Positions 55,816-64,000 of a DNA stretch of 64,000 nt are shown here, one piece after another. How positions within the stretch are numbered: the first letter of the stretch is position 1; every line of letters begins with the position of its first letter. The notes under the pieces were generated by a model. It saw only the letters and a program-made list of their open reading frames with translations. It did no database searches and was not told the DNA's origin. Source of the DNA: Wenyingzhuangia fucanilytica (GTDB taxonomy: Bacteria; Bacteroidota; Bacteroidia; Flavobacteriales; Flavobacteriaceae); NCBI RefSeq assembly GCF_001697185.1, contig NZ_CP014224.1, forward strand, positions 2,108,001-2,172,000, in the 5' to 3' direction. Made by a program: the position numbers and the translations under genes.

Positions 55816-56274
55816 ATGCTTAATAAGATATTAAATATAAAAGAAAATAGTTATTCCTTTAACTTGGATAAAGAAGTTTTAAAAAACAAAATAGAGGCTA
55901 TTTTTAAACAACAAAACTTAAACATTGTTGGAGAGTTTACAACTGAAAATGAATTTTCTATTCATGACAAATGGACACTTATTTCTTGGGTAATGCCCAA
56001 TTTGAAAAGAAAATCTGCTTATTTAAAAGGAACAATTCTAAGCTCTAAAAAGGGAATTTCTATCAAAACAAACACCCACTCAAATACTATTTTGGCTGTA
56101 TTTTCTTTCTTTTCTATATTTCTTGGTCTAATAATTTCTATACTAAGTAATCAAAACAAACAACTTTTAATTGTTGGAATGATGCTTATTCTTTTAGGAG
56201 TTCTTTATTATTTAATTGGTCTATATTTTAGGAATAGGCTACTTAAAAACTTTGAAAAACATTTAAGTTTATAA
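55816..56274 (+). CDS. Small membrane protein of unknown function
   Basis: A 152-residue protein with a soluble N-terminal half (about 1-90) and two hydrophobic helices near 92-112 and 118-138. I see no known motif. It may be translated from the same region as the rhomboid gene (69-bp gap). Its function is unknown. Confidence 0.65.
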   Translation: MLNKILNIKENSYSFNLDKEVLKNKIEAIFKQQNLNIVGEFTTENEFSIHDKWTLISWVMPNLKRKSAYLKGTILSSKKGISIKTNTHSNTILAVFSFFSIFLGLIISILSNQNKQLLIVGMMLILLGVLYYLIGLYFRNRLLKNFEKHLSL

Positions 56275-56452
56275 ATAGTTTTTATACTAATTACTCCCAG
56301 TTAAACATGTAAAAACCTTTAACAAACACAATAAAATCCAAATTGTACTAAAACAATATTTAACTCTTTAACTAAAACAAATAGCCATTGCACAATGCTA
56401 ATTGAAAATGTATCTTTGCCATCCGAAATTATCGGTTTTTTAAAACAATAGA

Positions 56453-58039
56453 ATGGCATTTATAGACGAAATTAAACGTAGAAGAACTTTTGGAATTATC
56501 TCTCACCCAGATGCAGGTAAAACTACTTTAACAGAAAAATTACTGCTTTTTGGTGGAGCTATTAGTGAGGCTGGAGCGGTAAAAAACAATAAAGTTAAAA
56601 AAGGAGCTACTTCCGATTTTATGGAAATTGAGCGTCAGCGTGGAATTTCTGTTGCTACTTCTGTATTAGCATTTAATTATAAAGACCGTAAAATTAACAT
56701 TCTAGATACTCCTGGACATAAAGATTTTGCCGAAGATACTTTTAGAACTCTTACTGCTGTAGACAGTGTTATTGTGGTAATTGATGTTGCTAAGGGTGTG
56801 GAGCCTCAAACCGAAAAATTGGTAGAGGTATGTAGAATGCGTAAAATCCCAATGATTGTTTTCATCAACAAATTAGACCGTGAAGGTAAAGATGCTTTTG
56901 ATTTGCTAGATGAAGTTGAACAAAAATTAGGATTAACTACTACTCCACTTTCTTTCCCTATTGGAATGGGTTACGATTTCCAAGGAATCTATAATATTTG
57001 GGCTAAAAAAATCAACCTTTTTGCTGGAGATAAAAAACAAAAAGTTACTACAGGTGTTGAGTTTACTAATATTAACGTTCCTGAATTGGACGAAATGATT
57101 GGTAACAAACCTGCTGATAAATTAAGAGAAGAGTTAGAAATGGTAGAAGGAGTATATCCTCCTTTTGATCAAGAAGCATATTTAAATGGTGATTTGCAAC
57201 CTGTGTTTTTTGGTTCTGCTTTAAACAATTTTGGAGTAAAAGAATTATTAGATTGTTTTATAGAAATTGCTCCTACTCCGCAACCTAAAAAAGCTGAAGA
57301 AAGATTAGTAGATTCTAAAGAAGATAAATTAACAGGATTTGTTTTTAAGATTCATGCCAACATGGATCCAAAACACAGAGACCGTTTGGCTTTTGTTAAA
57401 ATTGTATCTGGAACTTTTAAACGTAACGCTCCTTACTTACACGTAAGAAACGGTAAAAAAATGAAGTTCTCTAGTCCAAATGCTTTCTTTGCCGAGAAAA
57501 AAGAAATTGTTGATGAATCATATCCTGGAGATATTGTAGGATTACACGATACTGGAAACTTTAAAATTGGAGATACTTTAACAGAAGGAGAAATTATCAA
57601 CTTTAGAGGAATCCCTAGTTTTTCTCCAGAACATTTCCGTTATGTAAATAATGCAGATCCTTTAAAAGCAAAACAATTATACAAAGGATTAGATCAATTA
57701 ATGGATGAAGGTGTTGCCCAATTATTTACCTTAGAGCTTAACGGACGTAAAGTAGTGGGAACTGTTGGTGCTTTACAGTACGAAGTAATTCAATACCGTT
57801 TAGAGCACGAATACGGAGCTAAATGTACTTACGAAAATTTAGCAATGCACAAAGTTTGTTGGGTAGAACCTACAGACAATAAAGCTGAGTTTGCTGAATT
57901 TAAACGTGTAAAACAACGTTATTTAGCCAAAGACAAACAAGGACAATTGGTGTTTTTAGCAGATTCTGCTTTTACCATCCAAATGACTCAAGACAAATAT
58001 CCATCTGTTAAACTTCACTTTACTAGTGAGTACAAATAA
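56453..58039 (+). CDS. prfC: Peptide chain release factor 3
   Basis: A 528-residue GTPase that helps recycle class I release factors from the ribosome. The P-loop SHPDAGKTTLTEKLLLF, DTPGHKDFAEDT, and FINKLDREGKD are the G1, G3 and G4 motifs. The length separates it from EF-G (about 700 residues), and the C-terminal TFTIQMTQDKYPSVKLHF-like end fits RF3. It precedes the outer-membrane protein gene by 6 bases. Confidence 0.96.
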   Translation: MAFIDEIKRRRTFGIISHPDAGKTTLTEKLLLFGGAISEAGAVKNNKVKKGATSDFMEIERQRGISVATSVLAFNYKDRKINILDTPGHKDFAEDTFRTLTAVDSVIVVIDVAKGVEPQTEKLVEVCRMRKIPMIVFINKLDREGKDAFDLLDEVEQKLGLTTTPLSFPIGMGYDFQGIYNIWAKKINLFAGDKKQKVTTGVEFTNINVPELDEMIGNKPADKLREELEMVEGVYPPFDQEAYLNGDLQPVFFGSALNNFGVKELLDCFIEIAPTPQPKKAEERLVDSKEDKLTGFVFKIHANMDPKHRDRLAFVKIVSGTFKRNAPYLHVRNGKKMKFSSPNAFFAEKKEIVDESYPGDIVGLHDTGNFKIGDTLTEGEIINFRGIPSFSPEHFRYVNNADPLKAKQLYKGLDQLMDEGVAQLFTLELNGRKVVGTVGALQYEVIQYRLEHEYGAKCTYENLAMHKVCWVEPTDNKAEFAEFKRVKQRYLAKDKQGQLVFLADSAFTIQMTQDKYPSVKLHFTSEYK

Positions 58040-58045
58040 GATATA

Positions 58046-59647
58046 ATGATAAACAAATTGTTTTTTTGGGGATTTATCCTTTGTTTCTTTCAGGGAATTG
58101 CCCAAGAAAACAACTCGTTATCAACTCTTGAGCAATACAAACTCTCTACAAAACTAAAGCTTAATTATATTCCTGTAAGCATGCCAAAAAATATTGGAAA
58201 TGCTGAGGGAATAGATATGGATTTAGGAGGTGTTCACTATTTAGTCTCTTTTTCTCCACATTTTTACGGAGGAATCAATACACATGCAGCACTGTTTGGT
58301 AATCAAGGAGGATTGTTTACTATTGGTTTTGAATTAGGGTATAATCAAAAATTATTCTCCAATATTTATTTAGATGCCAATTTAGATTATGGAGGTGGCG
58401 GTGGTTACAGAGCGCTTATCAACAAAGGAGCTTATATCAACCCAAACATAGGTTTGGCATATCACTTTCCTCAATTTAATATTGGTTTACAATACAGTCA
58501 TTTTAAATTTTATACAGGAAGCATTAAAAGTAATTCCCTTTCTGTTTATGTAGAAATCCCTACAGATATTCATGTTTCAAAATATCAAAAAAGTAATCAA
58601 ACATATTCAGATTTAAATCAACCATCCGCATGGAACAAGCCCTGTGGAAAAGGTGGATTTATGTTAAAATTCGATCAATACTTTCCATTTGGAGGAACTA
58701 AAAAAGATCTTGTTAGAAACGCTGAACCTTTAACCAATACGCTTTACTTAATAGGGTTTGAATATCAAAAATACATTTCGGAAAACAGTTTTGTTTTTAT
58801 ACATACCGACGCTATATACAAAGGCTTAGAAGCTGGTTATATGGACATTTTTGGAGGTTTTGGTTACGAACCTTTACAAACCAAATATGTAGATGCTTTT
58901 GCTAAATTAGCTTTAGGAGCCTCTGGTGGTAGAATTCAAGCAGAAGGAGGCGCTACAGTTTACCCTGCTGTAGGATTAGACTTTAAAGTTTCTTCTCATT
59001 TTACACTTAGCACTCACGCAGGTTATGTTCGTGCTTTAGATGGAGATTTTGAGGCTTATGCATTAGGAGCAGGCTTAAAATATATTGGTAAAACAGGAGG
59101 AACTTATTCCAAATATCACCCTAATCAAAAAGCTAAAAAAGTAAAAACACAAGGTATTAGAATAAGTGCACAACATCAAACGTATTTTAAGTTAAAACGA
59201 TTTGAGAGAGAAAATAGAGGTCCTATAGACTTACATTTACTTGCTATACAACTTAACTACAACCTTAGTCCCTATTTTTATATAGCCGGACAAACCGCTT
59301 TTGCCTACGAAGCTACCTTTTTAAAAGATCACGAAAGAAATAAAATTGGTGCCGGAGGTTATGCCGATGGAATGGTTGGATTAGGAATCTATTCTCCTAT
59401 ATTTGCAAAAGAAAAATTACAGCTATTTGCCGAAAGTTTTATTGGAGCTGGTGGCGGTGCTGGTATTGATACTGGAGAAGGGGTTATAGCGAAAATAAAA
59501 GTTGGTTCTTATGCAAGAATTAATGATTATTTATCCATTTTAATCTCTGCAGGAAAAGTAATTTCTCCTACTACGAGTCTCAATTCAAACAATATAAACT
59601 TAGGGTTAAGTGTAGATTTTTCTACACTTACATCCACTTTTAAATAA
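58046..59647 (+). CDS. Predicted outer-membrane beta-barrel protein, unknown role
   Basis: A 533-residue exported protein (signal peptide [10 protein letters not shown]). The body is rich in glycine and aromatic residues with alternating beta strands ([34 protein letters not shown] at the end), the look of an outer-membrane barrel. No characterised family is recognised. It lies between prfC and the peptidyl-prolyl isomerase gene, with 6 and 8 bases to its neighbours, so the three may be co-transcribed. Confidence 0.7.
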   Translation: MINKLFFWGFILCFFQGIAQENNSLSTLEQYKLSTKLKLNYIPVSMPKNIGNAEGIDMDLGGVHYLVSFSPHFYGGINTHAALFGNQGGLFTIGFELGYNQKLFSNIYLDANLDYGGGGGYRALINKGAYINPNIGLAYHFPQFNIGLQYSHFKFYTGSIKSNSLSVYVEIPTDIHVSKYQKSNQTYSDLNQPSAWNKPCGKGGFMLKFDQYFPFGGTKKDLVRNAEPLTNTLYLIGFEYQKYISENSFVFIHTDAIYKGLEAGYMDIFGGFGYEPLQTKYVDAFAKLALGASGGRIQAEGGATVYPAVGLDFKVSSHFTLSTHAGYVRALDGDFEAYALGAGLKYIGKTGGTYSKYHPNQKAKKVKTQGIRISAQHQTYFKLKRFERENRGPIDLHLLAIQLNYNLSPYFYIAGQTAFAYEATFLKDHERNKIGAGGYADGMVGLGIYSPIFAKEKLQLFAESFIGAGGGAGIDTGEGVIAKIKVGSYARINDYLSILISAGKVISPTTSLNSNNINLGLSVDFSTLTSTFK

Positions 59648-59655
59648 ATAAAAAG

Positions 59656-60588
59656 ATGAACAACGGATTGTACGCTAAATTCAACACCTCTAAAGGGGCA
59701 ATTTTAGTAAACTTAGAATTTGAAAAAACTCCTGGAACTGTAGGTAACTTTGTTGCTTTGGCAGAAGGAAACATGGAAAACAACGCAAGACCACAAGGAA
59801 AACCTTATTATGATGGTTTAAAATTTCATCGTGTAATTGCTGATTTTATGATTCAAGGAGGATGTCCTCAAGGAACTGGATCAGGGAATCCTGGATACAA
59901 ATTTGATGACGAAATTGTTGCAGAATTAAAGCACGATACTCCTGGAGTATTATCTATGGCTAATGCGGGACCTGGAACTAATGGTTCTCAATTTTTCATC
60001 ACTCACACTGCAACTCCTTGGTTAGACGGTAAACATACTGTTTTTGGTAAGGTTGTAGAAGGACAAGATATTGTTGATGCTGTTGAGCAAGGAGACTTAA
60101 TTGAATCTTTAGAAATTGTTCGTGTAGGAGAAGCTGCAGAAAAATTCAATGCTATTGAAGCTTTCAGAAAATTTGAAGGTGCTAGAGAAGCTAAATTAAA
60201 AGCAGAAAAAGAAGCTGCTGAAATGGAATTAGAAAAATTAGCTGCTGGTTACGACAAAACTAATAGCGGATTAAGATATAAAGTTATCCAAGCAAGTGGT
60301 TCTGGTAAAAAAGCTGCTAAAGGAAAAATGGTTTCTGTACACTACAAAGGACAATTAGCTGATGGAACTGTTTTTGATTCTTCATACAAAAGAAAAGAAC
60401 CTATTGAATTTGCAATAGGAGTTGGACAAGTAATTTCTGGATGGGATGAAGGAATTCAATTATTAGAAGTTGGAGACAAAGCTCGTTTAGTGATCCCTTC
60501 TCACTTAGGATATGGTCCTAATGGTGCTGGTGGTGTTATTCCTCCAAACGCTACTTTAATTTTTGATGTAGAATTGGTAAAAGCATAA
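59656..60588 (+). CDS. Peptidyl-prolyl isomerase, cyclophilin-FKBP fusion
   Basis: A 310-residue protein with two different proline isomerase domains. The cyclophilin part (about 1-165) has [20 protein letters not shown] and [21 protein letters not shown] charged helix (about 170-200) joins it to an FKBP domain (about 205-310) with [20 protein letters not shown] and [19 protein letters not shown]. Such dual-family isomerases (CFBP order) are known from a few bacteria including Flavobacterium. No signal peptide is seen, so it works in the cytoplasm on folding proteins. Confidence 0.94.
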   Translation: MNNGLYAKFNTSKGAILVNLEFEKTPGTVGNFVALAEGNMENNARPQGKPYYDGLKFHRVIADFMIQGGCPQGTGSGNPGYKFDDEIVAELKHDTPGVLSMANAGPGTNGSQFFITHTATPWLDGKHTVFGKVVEGQDIVDAVEQGDLIESLEIVRVGEAAEKFNAIEAFRKFEGAREAKLKAEKEAAEMELEKLAAGYDKTNSGLRYKVIQASGSGKKAAKGKMVSVHYKGQLADGTVFDSSYKRKEPIEFAIGVGQVISGWDEGIQLLEVGDKARLVIPSHLGYGPNGAGGVIPPNATLIFDVELVKA

Positions 60589-60613
60589 GCATTTACAAAT
60601 ATCATAATATTTT

Positions 60614-60641
60614 AAAACCCTTTACTTTTGTAAAGGGTTTT
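60614..60641 (+). terminator. Terminator of the isomerase gene
   Basis: AAAACCCTTTAC and GTAAAGGGTTTT form a 12-bp perfect stem with a TTTT loop, followed by a T-rich stretch, 26 bases past the stop. Confidence 0.88.
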
Positions 60642-60840
60642 CTTGTTTTAAAGGAATAAATTCTTAGTAAATCATCATCACAATTTCATCGCTATTATTG
60701 AGGCTTATAGATTACCAAATCCCCCCTTAAATTTACCATTTGCTAATCAAAAGCTACTAAATTCTAAATGAATATACTGGTGAGTTTATCAATAGAAACA
60801 AAACAGTATATTTAGATTCTTCTATATACAAAATGAATCT

Positions 60841-61275
60841 ATGAAAAAAATTTGCTTACTATTATTACTCATCACTAGTTTAGGACATTCCCAAATTTTA
60901 AAACCTGTTACTTGGGAAACATCTATAAAAAAAATCAATCAAACTGAATATCTTATTGAGTTTACTGCACAAATAAAAAAAGATTGGCACTTATATTCTA
61001 TGAATATTTCTGATGATGGCCCCTTACCTACACTGTTTAGCTTTGATAAAAATGATGACTTTTCTCTTGTTGGAAGAATGACCGAAGAAAAAGGAATTAC
61101 TGAGTTTGATGAAATATTTAATATGAATATTAAATATTTTAAAAATTATACAACGTTTAAGCAACGTATAAAAACAAAAAAATCAACATTAATTATTACT
61201 GGAAACATAGATTATATGTGTTGTAATGATGAAAAATGTGTACCGCTATTTGATGAATTTGAAATTGAATTATAA
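60841..61275 (+). CDS. Exported protein with DsbD-alpha/DsbC-corrector-like domain
   Basis: A 144-residue exported protein (signal peptide KKICLLLLLITSLGHSQ). The sequence WETSIKKINQTEYLIEFTAQ, KDWHLYSMNISDDGP and the cysteine cluster MCCNDEKCVPL resemble the N-terminal domain of DsbD (disulfide corrector, PF11412), here alone and without the membrane part. It probably receives electrons in the periplasm and hands them on. It is 13 bases before a TlpA-like gene, likely its partner. Confidence 0.85.
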   Translation: MKKICLLLLLITSLGHSQILKPVTWETSIKKINQTEYLIEFTAQIKKDWHLYSMNISDDGPLPTLFSFDKNDDFSLVGRMTEEKGITEFDEIFNMNIKYFKNYTTFKQRIKTKKSTLIITGNIDYMCCNDEKCVPLFDEFEIEL

Positions 61276-61288
61276 ATAAAAAATTGCC

Positions 61289-63634
61289 ATGAAAAAGAAA
61301 ATTTTTACGTATCTGCTTACTTTACTCTCTCTTGGATTGTTTTCACAAAAAACAATAGAGAATCCAGCTTATGAACTAAAAGTATCAGGACTCACAACCA
61401 TAAAAAAAATAGAATATTCATACACTGAAACAAAAGTCTATTTACACTACTCTTTTTTACCAAAGTGGTGGACTAAATTTGGTAAACATGAATATTTAGA
61501 AGATTGTGATACTGGAAAAAAATATATGATTAAAGAGGTGGTAGGTATTCCTTTTGAGAAAAAAACACATATGCCATTATCTAGCGAAAAAGATTTTGTA
61601 TTGATATACGAACCTTTAGACAAAGGGGTTAAAAAAATTAATTACTACAAACACATTTTAGGAGTTTCTTTAACAAAACAACAAAAAGAACAAAAGGAAA
61701 AGAAAGTGCCTAAAAAGGTGAAAAAATGGTTTAAAAAAGAACTTTCTAAAGTAAAAGAAGAACCCTTAAAAGATTTTAGTTCCCCTAATTTTTTAAATCA
61801 AAAACCTGCAAAATTAATTGGTTACATAAAAGGCTATGACCCGAGACTAGGTTTTGAAACAGGTCTTGCTTATATAGGAAATAGTTTAACTAATCATGAT
61901 CCATTTAGTATAAAAATATACGAAGATGGTAGGTTCGAAGTAGAACTACCATTAAATCATCCTATATATAATTCTTTTAAAATGAAAAGAGCTTTATTTA
62001 ATTACTATCTAGAGCCAGGTCAAACCTTGGCAATGGTGATAGATTGGGAGGAATTTTTATTGGCTGATAGATTTAGAAAAGGGCGATATCATTTTGAAAA
62101 CATTGAGTTTTACGGGCCACTGGCTAGCGTTAACCAAGAATTAGCATCTTATAAAGAAATGATATTTGATGATGAGGATATAAAAAAACTACGAAAAGAA
62201 ATTAGTCCAAAAGAATATCTAAAAATCAAAACAAAAAGTACTAATATTAAACGAATTGAATTATTAAAATTTTTAGTGACTCACAATATTTCTAAAAAAG
62301 TAACTCAAATTCTACAAAGTAAAAATGAACTAGACAAGGCTATCACATTATTTAATTTTGTTATTAGTAGAGAGTACGATGCCAAACAAGACAAGCACAA
62401 TAAGGCTTTACAAGAACCTATACCTAAAGATTATTTTAATTTTTTAAACGATATAGATTTTAACAATCAATCTTTACTGGTAAACAACAATTTTTCTTTG
62501 TTCATCACTCACTTAAATTATGCACCTGTTTTTTCTAACAAAACAAATACAACAATTAGCCCTAATAATGTTCTAGAATATTTACTAGAACTAAACACTG
62601 AAATTCCTAAAAATGAAATTGAAGCTGTTAAGGCAAATGAGCTTTTAAACACTCCTGAAAAACAAAAAAGACATAATGAGTTTATTGAAAATTATCAAAA
62701 AAGATTGAGTGCTTTTTATAGATTAAATTCTGCGGCTCTTAACAAAATACAAAAAGAAAATCCTAATGGTAATTCATTTCAAATTTTAAAAAATCAATTA
62801 AAAGAAGCAGGTAAACTTAGTCCATTAGACGAAGAAATGTTAATTGTCCATGAAAATAGGATAACAGAAGAAGAAAAAAAAGCTGAAGTAGATTTTTTAA
62901 ATAAACATGGTAAAGCTCTAAGAAGTTTCAAAACTAAATATTCAAATATTAATTCTGTGTTGTATAAACAAAACTATTATAAGTCTAGAGAAAACAAAAT
63001 GAAAAAAATATTGGATATAGATTCTTGTTTGGTTTTTGACATCATTACCTTAAAAAATAACACAAAACAATTAACAACAGACTTAATTCCTTATACAGAT
63101 GCTGAACTGGCCTATTATAAAAAAGATATTGTAAATAAAAATATAGCCAACCAACTAGATATTGAAAACAACAAACTAAAAGCAAAACTAGAAGTAAATA
63201 AATCAAAAACAGGATACAACATTAATAAGGTAGAAAAATCTGAGGGTGATGAGCTGTTTGAATCTATGATTGCTAAATTTAAAGGCAAAGTAATTTATGT
63301 AGATTTTTGGGCTACTTGGTGTGGACCTTGTATGTCTGGAATAAAAAGAATTGCACCTTTAAAGGAAGAAATGTTAGGTAAAGATGTGGTCTTTTTATAC
63401 ATTTCTGCTCCATCATCTCCAGAAAAAACTTGGGAGAACGCCATTCCAAACATTAAAGGAGAGCATTATAGAGTAACAAAAGATGAATGGAATTATTTAA
63501 AAGATAAATTTAAAATTACTGGAATTCCTCATTATGCTTTGGTGAACAAAAAAGGTGAATTGATAAATAGCGACCTTGGACACAAACAAAACAGTGAACT
63601 TAAAAAAATTCTAGAAACAGAGTTAAGTAAGTAA
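61289..63634 (+). CDS. Exported TlpA-like thioredoxin with long N-terminal region
   Basis: A 781-residue exported protein (signal peptide KIFTYLLTLLSLGLFSQ). The C-terminal 140 residues form a TlpA/ResA-type thioredoxin domain with FWATWCGPCMSGIKRIAPLK (C678, C681) and the cis-proline in ITGIPHYAL. The 640-residue front part is unusual for the family and has long helical, lysine-rich stretches (about 410-640), perhaps a scaffold or a DUF4369-like region. With the DsbD-alpha-like neighbour it suggests a thiol-reducing pair in the periplasm. Confidence 0.85.
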   Translation: MKKKIFTYLLTLLSLGLFSQKTIENPAYELKVSGLTTIKKIEYSYTETKVYLHYSFLPKWWTKFGKHEYLEDCDTGKKYMIKEVVGIPFEKKTHMPLSSEKDFVLIYEPLDKGVKKINYYKHILGVSLTKQQKEQKEKKVPKKVKKWFKKELSKVKEEPLKDFSSPNFLNQKPAKLIGYIKGYDPRLGFETGLAYIGNSLTNHDPFSIKIYEDGRFEVELPLNHPIYNSFKMKRALFNYYLEPGQTLAMVIDWEEFLLADRFRKGRYHFENIEFYGPLASVNQELASYKEMIFDDEDIKKLRKEISPKEYLKIKTKSTNIKRIELLKFLVTHNISKKVTQILQSKNELDKAITLFNFVISREYDAKQDKHNKALQEPIPKDYFNFLNDIDFNNQSLLVNNNFSLFITHLNYAPVFSNKTNTTISPNNVLEYLLELNTEIPKNEIEAVKANELLNTPEKQKRHNEFIENYQKRLSAFYRLNSAALNKIQKENPNGNSFQILKNQLKEAGKLSPLDEEMLIVHENRITEEEKKAEVDFLNKHGKALRSFKTKYSNINSVLYKQNYYKSRENKMKKILDIDSCLVFDIITLKNNTKQLTTDLIPYTDAELAYYKKDIVNKNIANQLDIENNKLKAKLEVNKSKTGYNINKVEKSEGDELFESMIAKFKGKVIYVDFWATWCGPCMSGIKRIAPLKEEMLGKDVVFLYISAPSSPEKTWENAIPNIKGEHYRVTKDEWNYLKDKFKITGIPHYALVNKKGELINSDLGHKQNSELKKILETELSK

Positions 63635-63653
63635 AATATAATACCTATAAATT

Positions 63654-63689
63654 AAAAAAGCCGTAAAGTACTTACTTTACGGCTTTTTT
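63654..63689. terminator. Bidirectional terminator
   Basis: AAAAAAGCCGTAAAGTA mirrors TACTTTACGGCTTTTTT perfectly (17 bp) with a two-base loop; A and T runs on both sides serve the converging genes. Confidence 0.9.
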
Positions 63690-63706
63690 GTGAAAATGTA
63701 TTTTGC

Positions 63707-64000
63707 TTAAAAGATTTTAAATCTCCCCCCTAGCATTACTGCTGCTTGCACATACATAAAATCTTGAGAAGCAGAATCTGCTTTATCATAAGTAGTTCTA
63801 ATATTTGGCATATTGATATATCCTCCTCTTATATCTGTTTGAATAAAAAAGTATTTATAAATCACAAAATTAAATCCCATTTGAGCAGAAATTCCATATC
63901 CTGACACATGAAAATCATCATGTCTTTCTTTTCCTAATAAAGTAACATTCGTTCTTGGCAATAAAAATCCAGCCCCAATACCTTCGGTTAAATTAATCAC
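63707..64000 (-). CDS. Outer-membrane beta-barrel protein, partial
   Basis: The last 97 residues of a minus-strand gene whose start lies beyond the right edge. It has alternating strands rich in glycine and aromatics and ends AAVMLGGRFKIF, the terminal aromatic of outer-membrane barrels. I cannot place the family from this part. Confidence 0.75.
   Translation of the reverse strand: MINLTEGIGAGFLLPRTNVTLLGKERHDDFHVSGYGISAQMGFNFVIYKYFFIQTDIRGGYINMPNIRTTYDKADSASQDFMYVQAAVMLGGRFKIF

Overview
The window looks like part of the chromosome of a low-GC member of the Flavobacteriaceae (Bacteroidota). Evidence for this: the AT-rich coding sequence, -7 promoter boxes of the TAnnTTTG type, weak Shine-Dalgarno sequences, a SusC-like N-terminal domain on the TonB-dependent receptor, bacillithiol synthesis (BshC), a cyclophilin-FKBP fusion, and GIY-YIG genes among dispersed repeats. 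I see no tRNA, rRNA, CRISPR array, phage or classical insertion sequence.

Region 1 (1-18.4 kb, all on the minus strand) is a surface polysaccharide locus with genes that overlap or nearly touch. In order of transcription it runs aroQ, an ABC exporter pair (Wzm/Wzt type), a protein with two nucleotidyltransferase domains, alternating GT4 and GT2 glycosyltransferases, a membrane acyltransferase, a nonulosonic (sialic-type) acid cassette neuB-neuC-neuA, a 2-hydroxyacid dehydrogenase, a GT-B-like protein and a wecB-type epimerase cut by the window edge. One GT2 gene carries a one-base frameshift in an A7 tract; the lost C-terminus is still encoded next to it.

Region 2 (18.4-34.2 kb) holds xerD, followed by 21 perfect copies of a 7-bp repeat that begins in its stop codon. 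Next come rny, a probable 6S RNA, zapA and a small coiled-coil gene (minus strand). On the plus strand follow an M23 peptidase, a TonB-dependent receptor, a NYN/LOTUS protein, agmatine deiminase and N-carbamoylputrescine amidase, a GIY-YIG gene between inverted dispersed repeats, a ClC channel, carboxynorspermidine dehydrogenase and decarboxylase, and a cold-shock gene. The four polyamine enzymes together convert agmatine to putrescine and then to spermidine-type polyamines.

Region 3 (34.3-44.2 kb) has two divergent sugar/H+ symporters, flavodoxin, a membrane-anchored DnaC-like ATPase, a PAS-LuxR regulator, a small unknown protein and an imelysin / di-heme oxidoreductase / imelysin lipoprotein operon. 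Flavodoxin, the small unknown protein and the first imelysin share a TCTAAATAAA motif near their promoters, which suggests a common, probably iron-linked control.

Region 4 (44.2-64 kb) is mostly household genes: bshC, a diphthamide-ligase-like PP-loop ATPase, peroxiredoxin-thioredoxin-small protein, msrA, TrkH/TrkA potassium uptake, ligA, a lone glycosyltransferase, a rhomboid protease, prfC, a predicted outer-membrane protein, the cyclophilin-FKBP fusion, a DsbD-alpha-like protein followed by a long TlpA-like thioredoxin, and a partial beta-barrel protein at the right edge.
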